NCBI RefSeq assembly: GCF_035956715.1
Contig: NZ_CP108381.1
Span: forward strand, 5,426,001 to 5,490,000
DNA: 64,000 bases
Origin: Nocardia sp. NBC_01329
GTDB taxonomy: Bacteria; Actinomycetota; Actinomycetes; Mycobacteriales; Mycobacteriaceae
Direction of reading: 5' to 3'
Shown here: piece by piece, positions 26,017 through 34,869 of the stretch
Layout of the letters: each line of letters begins with the position of its first letter
How positions within the stretch are numbered: position 1 is the stretch's first letter
Position numbers and translations under genes: made by a program
Notes under the pieces: model-generated
Databases searched by the model: none
What the model was told of the DNA's origin: nothing
What the model saw: the letters and a program-made list of their open reading frames with translations, nothing else

Positions 26017-27927
26017 TCAGGCCTCGACCGCGGCGGCCGCGAACTGCGCATTGTAGAGGCGGTAGTACGGTCCCTGCTGCTCCAGCAGGTTCTCGTGTGT
26101 GCCCGTCTCCACGATCCGGCCCGCTTCCATCACCACGATCAGATCCGCGTCGCGGATGGTCGACAGCCGGTGCGCGATGACGAAGCTGGTCCGGTCCCGG
26201 CGCAGTTCCGCGGTGGCCTGCTGGACCAGCAGTTCGGTGCGGGTATCGACCGAACTCGTGGCCTCGTCCAGTACCAGGATGGCCGGTTTGGACAGGAACG
26301 CACGCGCGATGGTGATGAGCTGTTTCTCACCGGCGCTCACTCCGGTGCCCTCTTCGTCGATGACGGTGTCGTATCCGTCCGGCAGCGCGTGCACGAAACG
26401 GTCCACATAGGCCGCACGCGCGGCGGTGAGGATATCGTCGGCGTCCGCGCTCGGATCACCGTAGGAGATATTTTCCCGGATGGTGCCCTTGAACAGCCAG
26501 GTGTCCTGCAGCACCATCCCGATCCGGGAGCGCAGCTGTGCGCGGCTCAATGCGGTGATATCGACCCCGTCGATGGTGATGGCACCGGAATCCAGTTCGT
26601 AGAACCGCAGCAGCAGATTCACCAGGGTGGTCTTTCCCGCACCGGTGGGCCCGACGATCGCGACCACATGCCCCGGTTCGGCGACCAGCGAGAGGTGCTC
26701 GATCACCGGGGTCTCCGGTTCGTAGCGGAAGGAGACGTCGTCGAACTCCACCAGACCGCGTTCGGGCGGGCGGGCGATCTGCTTCGCCGGGTCGGGGCTC
26801 TGTTCGGGGGCGTCGAGAATCTCGAAGATCCGCTCCGCCGAGGCGACCCCCGACTGCAGCAGATTCGCCATCGCACCGATCTGGGTCAGCGGCTGGCTGA
26901 ACTGGCGCGAGTACTGGATGAAGGCCTGCACCTCACCGAGTGACAACTGACCGGAGGCCACCCGAAGTCCGCCGATCAGCGCGACCAGCACATAGTTGAC
27001 GTTACCGAGGAACATCGACGCGGGCATGATCAGGCCGGAGATGAACTGCGCCTTGAAACTGGACTCGAACAAACGGTTGTTGCGCTGGTCGAATTCGGCG
27101 CCGACCTGCTTGCTGCGGCCGAACGCGGTGACGACCTCGTGCCCGGTGAAAGCCTCCTCGACCTGGGCGTTCACCAGGCCGGTGTATTTCCACTGGTCGA
27201 CGAAATGCGGTTTGGACCGTTTGGCGATCTGGGCGGTCACCACGATCACCGCGGGCACCGTCAGCAGTGCGACCAGGGCCAGCAGCCAGGAGATCCAGAA
27301 CATCATCCCGAGGATGCCGATCACGGTGAGCACCGAGACGAGCAGCTGACTCATGGTCTGCTGCAGGCTCTGCGAGACGTTGTCCACATCGTTGGTGACC
27401 CGGCTGAGCACATCACCGCGGGGGGCGGAATCGAAGTAGCTCAGCGGCAGCCGGTGGATCTTGTCCTCGACATCGGATCGCAGCCGTTTGATGACGCGGT
27501 TGATCACGTCGTTGAGAAGGAATGCCTGCAACCAGCCGAATATCGCCGCACCGAGGTAGAGCGCGAGCACTACGGTCAGCACCCGGCCGACCTGGTGGAA
27601 GTCGATGCCGACACCGGGTACGACATCCATCCCGGACAGCATGTCGGCCATGGTGTTCTGGCCCTGGGCGCGCAGTCCGGCGATCGCCTCGTCTTTGCTC
27701 AGCCCCGCGGGCAGCTGCCGGCCGACGACGCCGTCGAAGATCAGGTTCGTGGCCTGGCCGAGGAGGTAGGGGCCGGCGATGTTCAGCACCACCGAGACGA
27801 TGCCCAGCCCGATGATCACACTCACCAGCCCGCGCTCCGGCACGAGCCGCCGCACCAGCCGCTTCAGCGACGGTTTGAACGATTTGGGTTTGGCGTCCGG
27901 AGCTCCCATCGGCATCCCCGGCCTCAT
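26017..27927 (-). CDS. ABC exporter half-transporter, catalytic-site subunit
   Basis: A 636-residue type IV ABC exporter half: N-terminal membrane domain with six helices and a nucleotide-binding domain with Walker A GPTGAGKTTL, signature VSAGEKQ, and Walker B ILVLDEATSS with the catalytic Glu intact. It pairs with the preceding half-transporter, whose Walker B is degenerate, to give a heterodimer with one active ATP site. The frame is open further upstream to 28020, but that extension is repeat DNA. ATG 27927 with GGAGGAGG a few bases upstream is the credible start. It overlaps the small ORF before it (ATGA). Confidence 0.9.
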   Translation of the reverse strand: MRPGMPMGAPDAKPKSFKPSLKRLVRRLVPERGLVSVIIGLGIVSVVLNIAGPYLLGQATNLIFDGVVGRQLPAGLSKDEAIAGLRAQGQNTMADMLSGMDVVPGVGIDFHQVGRVLTVVLALYLGAAIFGWLQAFLLNDVINRVIKRLRSDVEDKIHRLPLSYFDSAPRGDVLSRVTNDVDNVSQSLQQTMSQLLVSVLTVIGILGMMFWISWLLALVALLTVPAVIVVTAQIAKRSKPHFVDQWKYTGLVNAQVEEAFTGHEVVTAFGRSKQVGAEFDQRNNRLFESSFKAQFISGLIMPASMFLGNVNYVLVALIGGLRVASGQLSLGEVQAFIQYSRQFSQPLTQIGAMANLLQSGVASAERIFEILDAPEQSPDPAKQIARPPERGLVEFDDVSFRYEPETPVIEHLSLVAEPGHVVAIVGPTGAGKTTLVNLLLRFYELDSGAITIDGVDITALSRAQLRSRIGMVLQDTWLFKGTIRENISYGDPSADADDILTAARAAYVDRFVHALPDGYDTVIDEEGTGVSAGEKQLITIARAFLSKPAILVLDEATSSVDTRTELLVQQATAELRRDRTSFVIAHRLSTIRDADLIVVMEAGRIVETGTHENLLEQQGPYYRLYNAQFAAAAVEA

Positions 27928-27995
27928 AGCGCCTCCTCCGGAGCGAGTACATGCGGTCCGCGGAGGCCGCAGCGAAGGCGGAGGTATCGCATCAT
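27924..27995 (-). CDS. Repeat-encoded 23-residue leader ORF, second copy
   Basis: A tiny ORF (MMRYLRLRCGLRG... to ...APEEAL) created by a 68-bp tandem duplication. Its ATG overlaps the stop of the first small ORF (ATGA), and its own TGA overlaps the ATG of the second ABC gene. A GGAGGAGG ribosome binding site is embedded at the end of each repeat. It probably couples translation of the two ABC subunits; whether the peptide itself matters is unknown. Confidence 0.5.
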   Translation of the reverse strand: MMRYLRLRCGLRGPHVLAPEEAL

Positions 27996-28060
27996 AGCGC
28001 CTCCTCCGAAACGAGTACATGCGGTCCGCGGAGGCCGCAGCGAAGGCGGAGGTATCGCAT
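27992..28060 (-). CDS. Repeat-encoded 22-residue leader ORF, first copy
   Basis: A small ORF starting two bases after the stop of the first ABC gene, behind GGAGGAGG at the end of that gene. It encodes MRYLRLRCGLRGPHVL followed by VSEEAL, almost identical to the second copy. The repeat unit is 68 bp, so each duplication shifts the frame by one base and still keeps stop-start overlaps. Confidence 0.5.
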   Translation of the reverse strand: MRYLRLRCGLRGPHVLVSEEAL

Positions 28061-28062
28061 CT

Positions 28063-29793
28063 TCACACCTCCTCCACACTCAGCTGGGATTCGACGATCT
28101 CGCGATACTCCGCGCAATCGCGCAGCAGTTCCTCATGGGTACCGGTACCCGCCATCTCACCGTCTTCCAGAACCACGATCCGATCGGCATCGCGAATGGT
28201 GGCGATCCGCTGGGCGACGATGATCACCGCGGCGTTGCGGGTCGCCGGGCGCAGGGCCGCGCGCAGCCGTGCGTCGGTGGCCACGTCCAACGCGGAGAAC
28301 GAATCGTCGAACAGGTAGACCCGTGGCTGCCGGACCAGTGCTCGCGCGATGGCCAGCCGCTGCCGCTGCCCGCCCGATACCGTCGTACCGCCCTGCGCGA
28401 CCGGGGTCTCGAGGCCCTGGGGCATGGCCCGCACGAAATCGGCGGCCTGGGCGATCTCGAGGCAGCGCCACAGCTGCTCGTCCGTGGCGTCCGGATCGCC
28501 GTAGCGCAGGTTGCTCGCCACCGTCCCCGAGAACAGATACGCCTTCTGTGGAACCAGGCCGATCTGCGCCCGCAACTCGGCCAGATCGAGATCGCGCACA
28601 TCGGTGCCGCCGATCTCGATCGAACCCTCGGTGACATCCATGAGGCGTGGGATCAGGTTCAGCAAGGTGGTCTTACCGGAACCGGTGGAGCCGACGACGG
28701 CCGTGGTTTCGCCGGGACGTGCTCGGAAATCGATCCGGCACAGCACCGGTTTCTCCGCGCCCGGGAAGCTGAATGCGATATCGCGCACCCGCACTTCGGC
28801 CGGGTCGCCGCGAAACGCCGTCGGTTGTTCCGGCGAACGCACCGAGGATTCGGTGTCGAGTACCTCGGAGATCCGGTCGGCCGAGACGGCCGCGCGCGGC
28901 GCCATCATGGCCAGGAAGGAGGCCATCATGACGGCCATCAGGATCTGCATGATGTAGGAGAGCAGCGCGGTCAGCGAGCCGATCTGCATCGCGCCCGCGT
29001 CGATCGCCTTACCGCCGAACCAGATCACCGCCACCGAAGTGACGTTGCTGATCAGCATGACCGTCGGGAACATCAGTGCCATCAACCGGCCCACTCGCAG
29101 CGAGACATCGGTGAGGTCGGTGTTGGCCACCCCGAACCGCCAGGTCTCGAGCGGTTCCCGGACGAAGGCGCGGACCACACGGATACCGGTGATCTGCTCG
29201 CGCAACACCCGGTTGACCTCGTCGAGCCTGGCCTGCATCTGCCGGAAGGCGGGCACCATCCGGGCGATGATCAGCCCCATGCTCAGCGCGAGGGCCGGCA
29301 CCGCGATGAGCAGGAGCCAGGACAGGCCGAAGTCCTCACGCAGCGCCATGACGATGCCGCCGATGCACATGATCGGCGCCATCACCGCCACGGTCGAGGC
29401 CATGACGATGAGCAACTGCACCTGCTGGACATCGTTGGTGTTTCGGGTGATCAGCGAGGGCGCGCCGTACATTCCGATCTCACGGGCCGAGAAGGTACTC
29501 ACCCGGTGCAGCAGCGCCCCGCGCAGATCCCGGCCCGCGCTCATCGCGGCCTGCGCGGCCAGGAAGACCGAGGACGCCGATGCGATGATCTGCACGCCGG
29601 AGACCAGCAGCATGCGCAGCCCGGCAGTCCAGATGTAGCCGATATCGCCTTTGGTGACGCCTTCGTCGATGAGGTCGGCGTTCAGGCTCGGCAGGTACAG
29701 CATCGCGATCACCGAGATCAGCTGCAGTACCACGATCCCGGTCAACTGTTTCCGGTAGGGAACCAGGAAACCACGGAGCAGTCGGATCAACAT
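28063..29793 (-). CDS. ABC exporter half-transporter with degenerate ATP site
   Basis: A 576-residue ABC exporter half with six membrane helices (about 15-290) and a nucleotide-binding domain: Walker A GSTGSGKTTL, signature VSGGQRQRL, Walker B VYLFDDSFSALD. The catalytic Glu after Walker B is replaced by Asp, which is characteristic of the non-catalytic subunit in heterodimeric exporters such as TM287/288 and BmrCD. The start overlaps the Rrf2 regulator stop by seven bases, so the order is regulator, exporter subunit A, two small ORFs, exporter subunit B, in one operon. Multidrug or lipid export is a reasonable guess; the substrate is not known. Confidence 0.9.
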   Translation of the reverse strand: MLIRLLRGFLVPYRKQLTGIVVLQLISVIAMLYLPSLNADLIDEGVTKGDIGYIWTAGLRMLLVSGVQIIASASSVFLAAQAAMSAGRDLRGALLHRVSTFSAREIGMYGAPSLITRNTNDVQQVQLLIVMASTVAVMAPIMCIGGIVMALREDFGLSWLLLIAVPALALSMGLIIARMVPAFRQMQARLDEVNRVLREQITGIRVVRAFVREPLETWRFGVANTDLTDVSLRVGRLMALMFPTVMLISNVTSVAVIWFGGKAIDAGAMQIGSLTALLSYIMQILMAVMMASFLAMMAPRAAVSADRISEVLDTESSVRSPEQPTAFRGDPAEVRVRDIAFSFPGAEKPVLCRIDFRARPGETTAVVGSTGSGKTTLLNLIPRLMDVTEGSIEIGGTDVRDLDLAELRAQIGLVPQKAYLFSGTVASNLRYGDPDATDEQLWRCLEIAQAADFVRAMPQGLETPVAQGGTTVSGGQRQRLAIARALVRQPRVYLFDDSFSALDVATDARLRAALRPATRNAAVIIVAQRIATIRDADRIVVLEDGEMAGTGTHEELLRDCAEYREIVESQLSVEEV

Positions 29794-30320
29794 GATGATC
29801 GAACGCTACCGTCCGCGCCGGTGGGGCGCCCCGTCATTTTTCCCGGGTCCGGGAGGTGCGGTTCGCGGCGCGCCCAGGCACCGGGATCGGCGGTCAACGT
29901 GCCGATGAATTCCGGCAGTCCGTTCGCGGCGATATCGGCCAGGCTCACGTTCTCCAGTACCGCGCGCAGGTTCACCCGCAGCGCGATCCACACCTGTCGC
30001 AGCGGTTCGGCCACCCCCGTGTACTGCACTTCTTCCGGTCGCAGTCCGCGGACCGAGGCGAGCGGGCCCTCGAGCGCGCGGATCACGTCGGCGATCGAGA
30101 TATCGGCAGCCGGCCGGGCCAGCCGGTAACCACCGTCGGGACCGCGCCGGCTGGTCACCAGTCCGGCCCGGCGCAGTTCGGCCAGGACGCTCTCGAGCAC
30201 CTTCGGTGGAATGCGTTGAGCTGCCGCGATGGATTCTGCTTTCACCGCGACAGCCTGATCGGATGCCGTGATCTCGAGCAGTGTCCGCACGGCATGATCC
30301 ACCTTTGCGGTGATGTGCAC
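29787..30320 (-). CDS. Rrf2 family transcriptional regulator without Fe-S cysteines
   Basis: A 177-residue Rrf2 regulator. The winged helix spans about residues 3-75 (VDHAVRTLLEITAS, IPPKVLESVLAELRRAGLVTSRRGPDGGYRLARP). The loop that holds three cluster-binding cysteines in IscR/NsrR (RGLRPEEVQYTG here) has none. The only Cys is at the extreme C-terminus, so it should not be a classical Fe-S sensor. GTG 30320 is the start, with GAAAGG upstream. It is the first gene of the ABC exporter operon and is likely its regulator. Confidence 0.88.
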   Translation of the reverse strand: MHITAKVDHAVRTLLEITASDQAVAVKAESIAAAQRIPPKVLESVLAELRRAGLVTSRRGPDGGYRLARPAADISIADVIRALEGPLASVRGLRPEEVQYTGVAEPLRQVWIALRVNLRAVLENVSLADIAANGLPEFIGTLTADPGAWARREPHLPDPGKMTGRPTGADGSVRSSC

Positions 30321-30366
30321 GACTGACCTGACCTTTCGTGTGCCGGGGCACGATGACGCGACAAAC

Positions 30367-30957
30367 CTAGTCGTCGCCGGGTTGCAGCGTCGCGAGCGCC
30401 GCGTCCAGCAACGTCGCCTCCACCACATCATCACCCGCGTCTTGGACGATCTTGTTCGAGAACAGTGCGACGCTGAGAATTTCCATCGCCGCACTGGCGC
30501 GGAGCAACTGCACAGTGGTGGGCTCGGGTCCGGCCAGCCAATCGCGCAATACCTGCCCGACCTCGATTATCACTGGAAACTGGTCGGCCAGCGCGTTGGC
30601 GAGCGGCACCGCATTGTTTACCCACATCTCCCCGGCGTCGCGGTGCCGAATCATGGCCCGGAGGTAGGTCCGCAGGACGGTCCGGCGTCCTGCGGCGTCC
30701 GGGGTGAGTCGTTCTACCTCGTCGGCGAGCGCGCGCATTTCGTCGAGGAGGGGGTTGACGATGGCTGTGAGCAGTTCCAGCTTCGAGGCGAAGTGATAGT
30801 AGAGCGACGGCTTGGTAATTCCGACCGCATCAGCGATTTCGCGCAGGCTCGTCTCTTCGTAACCCTTGGCCACGAACAGCCGCACGGCGGCCTCTCGGAT
30901 AGCCTTCTTGGTGTCTCGACCTGCAGTAACGTGGTCGCCAGATCTGCGATTCGCCAT
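30367..30957 (-). CDS. TetR family repressor of the adjacent MMPL gene
   Basis: A 196-residue TetR protein with the HTH AKGYEETSLREIADAVGITK followed by SLYYHFASKLELL. It is divergently transcribed from the MMPL gene at 31213. The shared upstream region holds two perfect palindromes (CTACCGGTAG and CTACCGTACGGTAG) of the TACCG/CGGTA type often bound by actinobacterial TetR proteins. The ligand is unknown. The gene is convergent with nothing and runs toward the Rrf2 gene, about 46 bp away. Confidence 0.92.
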   Translation of the reverse strand: MANRRSGDHVTAGRDTKKAIREAAVRLFVAKGYEETSLREIADAVGITKPSLYYHFASKLELLTAIVNPLLDEMRALADEVERLTPDAAGRRTVLRTYLRAMIRHRDAGEMWVNNAVPLANALADQFPVIIEVGQVLRDWLAGPEPTTVQLLRASAAMEILSVALFSNKIVQDAGDDVVEATLLDAALATLQPGDD

Positions 30958-31027
30958 TTCTGCCCTTCTCGTTCTCCGGTGACAGGTTCGATCGGCACCG
31001 GAAGTCGAGCTTGTTCCTCCGCTTAAC

Positions 31028-31056
31028 CTACCGGTAGCCTACCTACCGTACGGTAG
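31028..31056. promoter_or_regulatory. TetR operator pair upstream of MMPL transporter
   Basis: Two adjacent perfect palindromes, CTACCGGTAG (31028-31037) and CTACCGTACGGTAG (31043-31056), lie between the divergent TetR and MMPL genes. Shared half-sites CTACCG/CGGTAG suggest cooperative binding of TetR dimers controlling both promoters. Confidence 0.75.
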
Positions 31057-31212
31057 ATACAACTGACGTCCACCGTGTAGGCGGATTTACCGGCTTCGGG
31101 CCCGCGAAAGCGTCCGGCTCCCACAGCTTCTGTCCGCGATAGGGACGTCGGCCGTCAGTTCGTCACAGCTCAGATGACCAAACCGTCCCGGCATCGCTAG
31201 GAGAAAACCCTC

Positions 31213-33600
31213 GTGTCCGTATTCCTGTACAGATGGGGAAAGTTCGCTTTCCGCCGGAAGTGGATAGTGCTGCCTGTCTGGGCGCTGATAGTGGTGCTAC
31301 TCGGTGGTGCGGCCGCCACGCTGTCCAAACCGTTCCAGGACAGCTTCGAGATGCCGGGACTACCGTCGGAGCGGGCCACCGCGATTCTCGAGGAACATAT
31401 GCCACAGATGGCCTCGATGTTCAGCATCGACGCCATCAACGGCACCTATGTGGTCGCCTCCCGGAACGGCACCCTGGCCGACGAACCCAACAAGACCGCA
31501 CTCGACGTGATGGTCCAGCGCCTGAACGAGCTGGATATCGTCGATCACACCGAGAAGATCGTCGATCCGGTCACGGCCACGTCGATGATGCCCGCGAGCC
31601 GAGAGGCCGCGCAGGAGCAAGCGCAGGCCGCGGCCGACCTCGCCCCGGGCGAGACTCCGCCGACCCCGGAGCCGAATTGCCTCGACGGCAGGGACTCGCC
31701 CGACTTCAAGGGCCTCTGCGGCGGCGCCCCCTTGAATGTGCTGAACGAGAACGCACCGCAAACCGTCGCCGTGATCGACGCGAAATTCACGATGCCGACC
31801 TTCTCCGATGTCACCGAGGAACACCGGCAGGCCGCCGAGGCCATCGCCCAGGAAGGCCGTAACGCCGGCCTGACCGTCGAACTGACCGGCGCCATCGCCC
31901 AGGCCCAGCCCGAATCCGGCCAGGCCGAGATGATCGGCATCGGGGTCGCGCTGGTCGTCATGATCATCGCCTTCGGCGCCATCGTCGCGGCATTCGTCCC
32001 GATCGTCACCGGTATCGTCGGCGTGGCCTGCGCGGGCGCACTCCTGCTGACCGGTACCTCGCTGACCGAGGTGCCGACCTTCACCCCCATCCTGGCCTCG
32101 ATGATCGGCCTGGCGCTGTCCATCGACTACGCCCTCTTCATCGTCTCCCGGTACAAACACGAACTGGTGGTTCAGGACTCCCCCGAGGAAGCCGCCGGCG
32201 TCGCTGTCGGTACCGCCGGGTCGGCTGTGGTGTTCGCCGGGTTGACCGTCGTGATCGCACTGCTGGGCCTTTCGGTGGTCGGGATCTCGTTTCTCACGGC
32301 AATGGGTATCGGTGGCGCTATCGCCGCCGCTTTCGCGGTGGCCGCCGCCATCACACTCTTGCCCGCCATGCTCGGCGCGCTGGGCAAAGCGCTGTTCAAG
32401 CCGAAGCTGCCGCTGGTCGCCCGGCACGATCCCGAGGACGACGATTCGATCACCAACGGCATGCGTTTCGCCCGGTTGATAGCCCGGGTGCCGGTGTTGA
32501 CGCTGGTCGCCAGCGCGCTCGTACTCGGCGCGCTCGCCGCCCCGGCCACCCAATTGAATTTGGGTCTGCCCGGCGGCGACAGCATGCCGGAGGATTCCTC
32601 GGTCCGTAAGGCCTACGAACTACAGACCGAGGGTTTCGGTGAGGGGAAGAACGGCGCACTCGTCGTGGCGGTCGACCTCTCCGAAACCCCGCAAGATCAG
32701 CGTGACTCCGCACTGACGGCACTGCGCGACCAACTGGCGAGCTACGACGGCGTGGACTACCTGAGCGTCGCCCAGCCCAGCCCGGACGGACAGGCGGCAC
32801 TGTTCCAGGTGGTCCCGGAGTCCGGTCCGAACAGTGCCGAAACCCAGGATCTGGTCGAGCGCGCCCGCGATGCGGAATCCGCGCTGAAAGACCGGTACGG
32901 CATGGAATACGGAGTCACCGGCCAGACCGCCATCTACGCCGACGTCAACAGTGTGCTGCTCACCAGCATCGTTCCGTACCTGGCGATCGTCGCGGCGGCC
33001 GCGTTCGTGCTGCTGCTGCTGGTCTTCCGGTCCATCCTGGTCCCGCTCACCGCCGCGCTGGGCTTCCTGCTCTCGATGGCCGCGACCTTCGGCGTGACGG
33101 TACTGATCTTCCAGGAGGGCGCCTTCGGCCTGGTGAAGGACACCCATCCGATCATCAGCTTCCTGCCCATCGTGCTGATCGGCCTGGTGTTCGGTCTGGC
33201 GATGGACTACCAGGTCTTCCTGGTGACCCGGATGCGCGAGGAATATGTGCACGGCAAGAGCCCGAAGGAGGCGATGATCAGCGGCTACCACCACGGAGCC
33301 CGGGTCGTCACCGCGGCTGCGATCATCATGATCTCGGTCTTCGGCGGCTTCATGCTCTCGCCGGACATCACCTCGAAGTCCATGGGCTTCGCACTGGCGG
33401 CAGGCGTTTTCTTCGACGCCTTCCTGGTACGAATGGTGCTGATCCCGTCGCTGCTGGCGCTACTGGGCAAATGGGCCTGGTGGATGCCGGCCTGGCTGGA
33501 CCGGATCCTGCCGGATATCGACGTCGAGGGCGCGAAGCTGCGGGAGGTCCAGCAGCGCGAGAAGCCCGCGGCGGTCGAGTCCGAACCCGCGGGAGTCTGA
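31213..33600 (+). CDS. MMPL/RND family membrane transporter
   Basis: A 795-residue MMPL transporter, starting at GTG 31213 with TAGGAG upstream. Domain order is helix 1, a periplasmic loop with a Pro/Glu-rich insert (about 120-170), a helix bundle with LALSIDYALFIVSRYKHEL, a second periplasmic domain, and a helix bundle with FGLAMDYQVFLVTRMREEY. Both Asp-Tyr proton-relay motifs are intact. It differs from the MMPL protein at 2026 in having a longer first loop. Control by the divergent TetR gene is suggested by the operator pair at 31028-31056. A strong terminator follows. Confidence 0.93.
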   Translation: MSVFLYRWGKFAFRRKWIVLPVWALIVVLLGGAAATLSKPFQDSFEMPGLPSERATAILEEHMPQMASMFSIDAINGTYVVASRNGTLADEPNKTALDVMVQRLNELDIVDHTEKIVDPVTATSMMPASREAAQEQAQAAADLAPGETPPTPEPNCLDGRDSPDFKGLCGGAPLNVLNENAPQTVAVIDAKFTMPTFSDVTEEHRQAAEAIAQEGRNAGLTVELTGAIAQAQPESGQAEMIGIGVALVVMIIAFGAIVAAFVPIVTGIVGVACAGALLLTGTSLTEVPTFTPILASMIGLALSIDYALFIVSRYKHELVVQDSPEEAAGVAVGTAGSAVVFAGLTVVIALLGLSVVGISFLTAMGIGGAIAAAFAVAAAITLLPAMLGALGKALFKPKLPLVARHDPEDDDSITNGMRFARLIARVPVLTLVASALVLGALAAPATQLNLGLPGGDSMPEDSSVRKAYELQTEGFGEGKNGALVVAVDLSETPQDQRDSALTALRDQLASYDGVDYLSVAQPSPDGQAALFQVVPESGPNSAETQDLVERARDAESALKDRYGMEYGVTGQTAIYADVNSVLLTSIVPYLAIVAAAAFVLLLLVFRSILVPLTAALGFLLSMAATFGVTVLIFQEGAFGLVKDTHPIISFLPIVLIGLVFGLAMDYQVFLVTRMREEYVHGKSPKEAMISGYHHGARVVTAAAIIMISVFGGFMLSPDITSKSMGFALAAGVFFDAFLVRMVLIPSLLALLGKWAWWMPAWLDRILPDIDVEGAKLREVQQREKPAAVESEPAGV

Positions 33601-33617
33601 TCCCCGGCACGTGCGCG

Positions 33618-33649
33618 AACGGCCGGCGTCCGCCCGGACGCCGGCCGTT
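33618..33649. terminator. Bidirectional hairpin terminator
   Basis: A perfect 14-bp inverted repeat AACGGCCGGCGTCC / GGACGCCGGCCGTT with a four-base loop lies between the convergent MMPL and maleylpyruvate isomerase-family genes. Confidence 0.88.
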
Positions 33650-33660
33650 CCGGTCCGGCC

Positions 33661-34380
33661 TCAGCGCCAGGCGGGCACTTCCGGCAACGGCCGGGACAGC
33701 GCTGCGTCGGCCCCGCGGCCGAGCAGCCAGGCCAGCAGCGCCGATGCCGGTCCCGACACGACCTGTTCGGGCTCACCCGCCCCGATGATCGCCGTGAAAC
33801 CGGAATCGGTCGCGTCGATCCCGAAGGGCCGGACCCCCGGGCGCGCACCCAGATCGACGGCAGCCTCGGCGAGTAGTTCCGCGACGAAATCCGACGGCCA
33901 CTGCGCGGGGGTGTAACCGGCGTCCAAGTCGACGTGATGGATCAGCACCTCCTGCAACCGCATCCACGGAATCCGGGTCGCCTCGACCGGCGTGCCCTGC
34001 CTGGTGCGGATCTCGGTCCGCCACTGCTCGACGGTGAGCACCCCGGCCATTCCGGACAGCCGCGCGGCCGACTCCGCCAGGTCGGCTCGCTGTTCGGCGA
34101 GTGGACGCGGCGCGCCCGCTTCGATATCGGAATCGCGCAGAGCCGCACTGGCGTACTGCGGAGTCTCCACCCCGGTATGCGCCCAGAGCAGCAGGTTGAC
34201 CAGACCGTCGGCATTGCGGGACAGGTGGGTCAGGACGTGACCGCGGGTCCAGCCCGGTAGCGACGAAGCCGCGGCGACGGCCGCATCGTCCAGGGTGTCG
34301 ACGGTGGCGAGGAGTTCACGGGTGGCATCGTTGACCGCCTGCATCCGCGCAGTGAGCAGTTCGATGAAATCGCTGGGCAC
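33661..34380 (-). CDS. Maleylpyruvate isomerase family mycothiol-dependent enzyme
   Basis: A 239-residue member of the MDMPI family, metal-binding enzymes that use mycothiol, the low-molecular-weight thiol of actinomycetes, for isomerisation or detoxification. The metal ligands are visible as the His in RGHVLTHLSRNADGL (about residues 46-60) and Glu/His in RLQEVLIHHVDLDAGY (about 140-155). The C-terminal SCP2-like domain is partly recognisable (DATDSGFTAIIGAG). A true maleylpyruvate pathway is not encoded nearby, so a detoxification role is as likely. Confidence 0.87.
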   Translation of the reverse strand: MPSDFIELLTARMQAVNDATRELLATVDTLDDAAVAAASSLPGWTRGHVLTHLSRNADGLVNLLLWAHTGVETPQYASAALRDSDIEAGAPRPLAEQRADLAESAARLSGMAGVLTVEQWRTEIRTRQGTPVEATRIPWMRLQEVLIHHVDLDAGYTPAQWPSDFVAELLAEAAVDLGARPGVRPFGIDATDSGFTAIIGAGEPEQVVSGPASALLAWLLGRGADAALSRPLPEVPAWR

Positions 34381-34407
34381 GGAACCAACCCTACGTCCGC
34401 GATACGA

Positions 34408-34869
34408 CTACATCCCAGTGGTTCCCGGGCCGGGTCCGGTGCTCAGAGCCGACTGCACCCGGTCAGCGGCCAGACGTGGATCCTCGTGTTCCCAGATCCG
34501 GATCACCTGCCAGCCCGCCGCCCGCAATGCGGCGTCGGTGGCCCGGTCCCGGGCCACATTGCCGGCCAGTTTCTCCGCCCACCACACGGCGTTGTTCTTC
34601 GGGTCGGTGGCATGGTCGGGGCATCGATGCCAGAAGCAACCGTCCACGTATATCGCGATCCGCCGGCGTGGGAATACCAGATCCGCCCGCCGCCGCTGCC
34701 CGCGAATGGGTGGGCGATCCACGAAATAGCGCAGTCCACGCCGATGCAGTTCCCGGCGCAGGGCGAGTTCGGGTGCGGTGTGCGCGCGCCGCTGCCGCGA
34801 CATCCGCGCACTGGTCACCGCGTCGGTGGACGGTCGCCGGGAACTCGGGACCGGAGATTCACCGGTCAT
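34408..34869 (-). CDS. vsr: Very short patch repair endonuclease
   Basis: A 153-residue Vsr endonuclease, which nicks DNA at T:G mismatches arising when 5-methylcytosine deaminates. Its motifs are intact: SARMSRQRRAHTAPELALRR at the start, RRADLVFPRRRIAIYVDGCFWHRCPDH with catalytic Asp and the His/Cys zinc ligands, WWAEKLAGNVARD, and GWQVIRIWEHE. The start ATG overlaps the stop of the C5-methyltransferase gene (ATGA), the same arrangement as dcm-vsr in E. coli, so the repair enzyme probably protects the sites methylated by its neighbour. Confidence 0.93.
   Translation of the reverse strand: MTGESPVPSSRRPSTDAVTSARMSRQRRAHTAPELALRRELHRRGLRYFVDRPPIRGQRRRADLVFPRRRIAIYVDGCFWHRCPDHATDPKNNAVWWAEKLAGNVARDRATDAALRAAGWQVIRIWEHEDPRLAADRVQSALSTGPGPGTTGM

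Noticed and set aside
25051..26943. A 630-residue open frame antisense to tgt and the second ABC gene
   Set aside because: It spans two clearly identified genes and the repeat region, with no domain of its own.
27928..28020. N-terminal extension of the second ABC subunit through the repeat
   Set aside because: It would translate the 68-bp repeat as an Arg/Pro-rich leader before the usual ABC start; ATG 27927 has its own ribosome binding site and a stop-start overlap.
27139..30129. A 996-residue open frame antisense to the two ABC genes
   Set aside because: It is a GC-bias artefact: His/Asp/Arg-rich, with no motif, and it runs through two genes with clear Walker motifs on the other strand.
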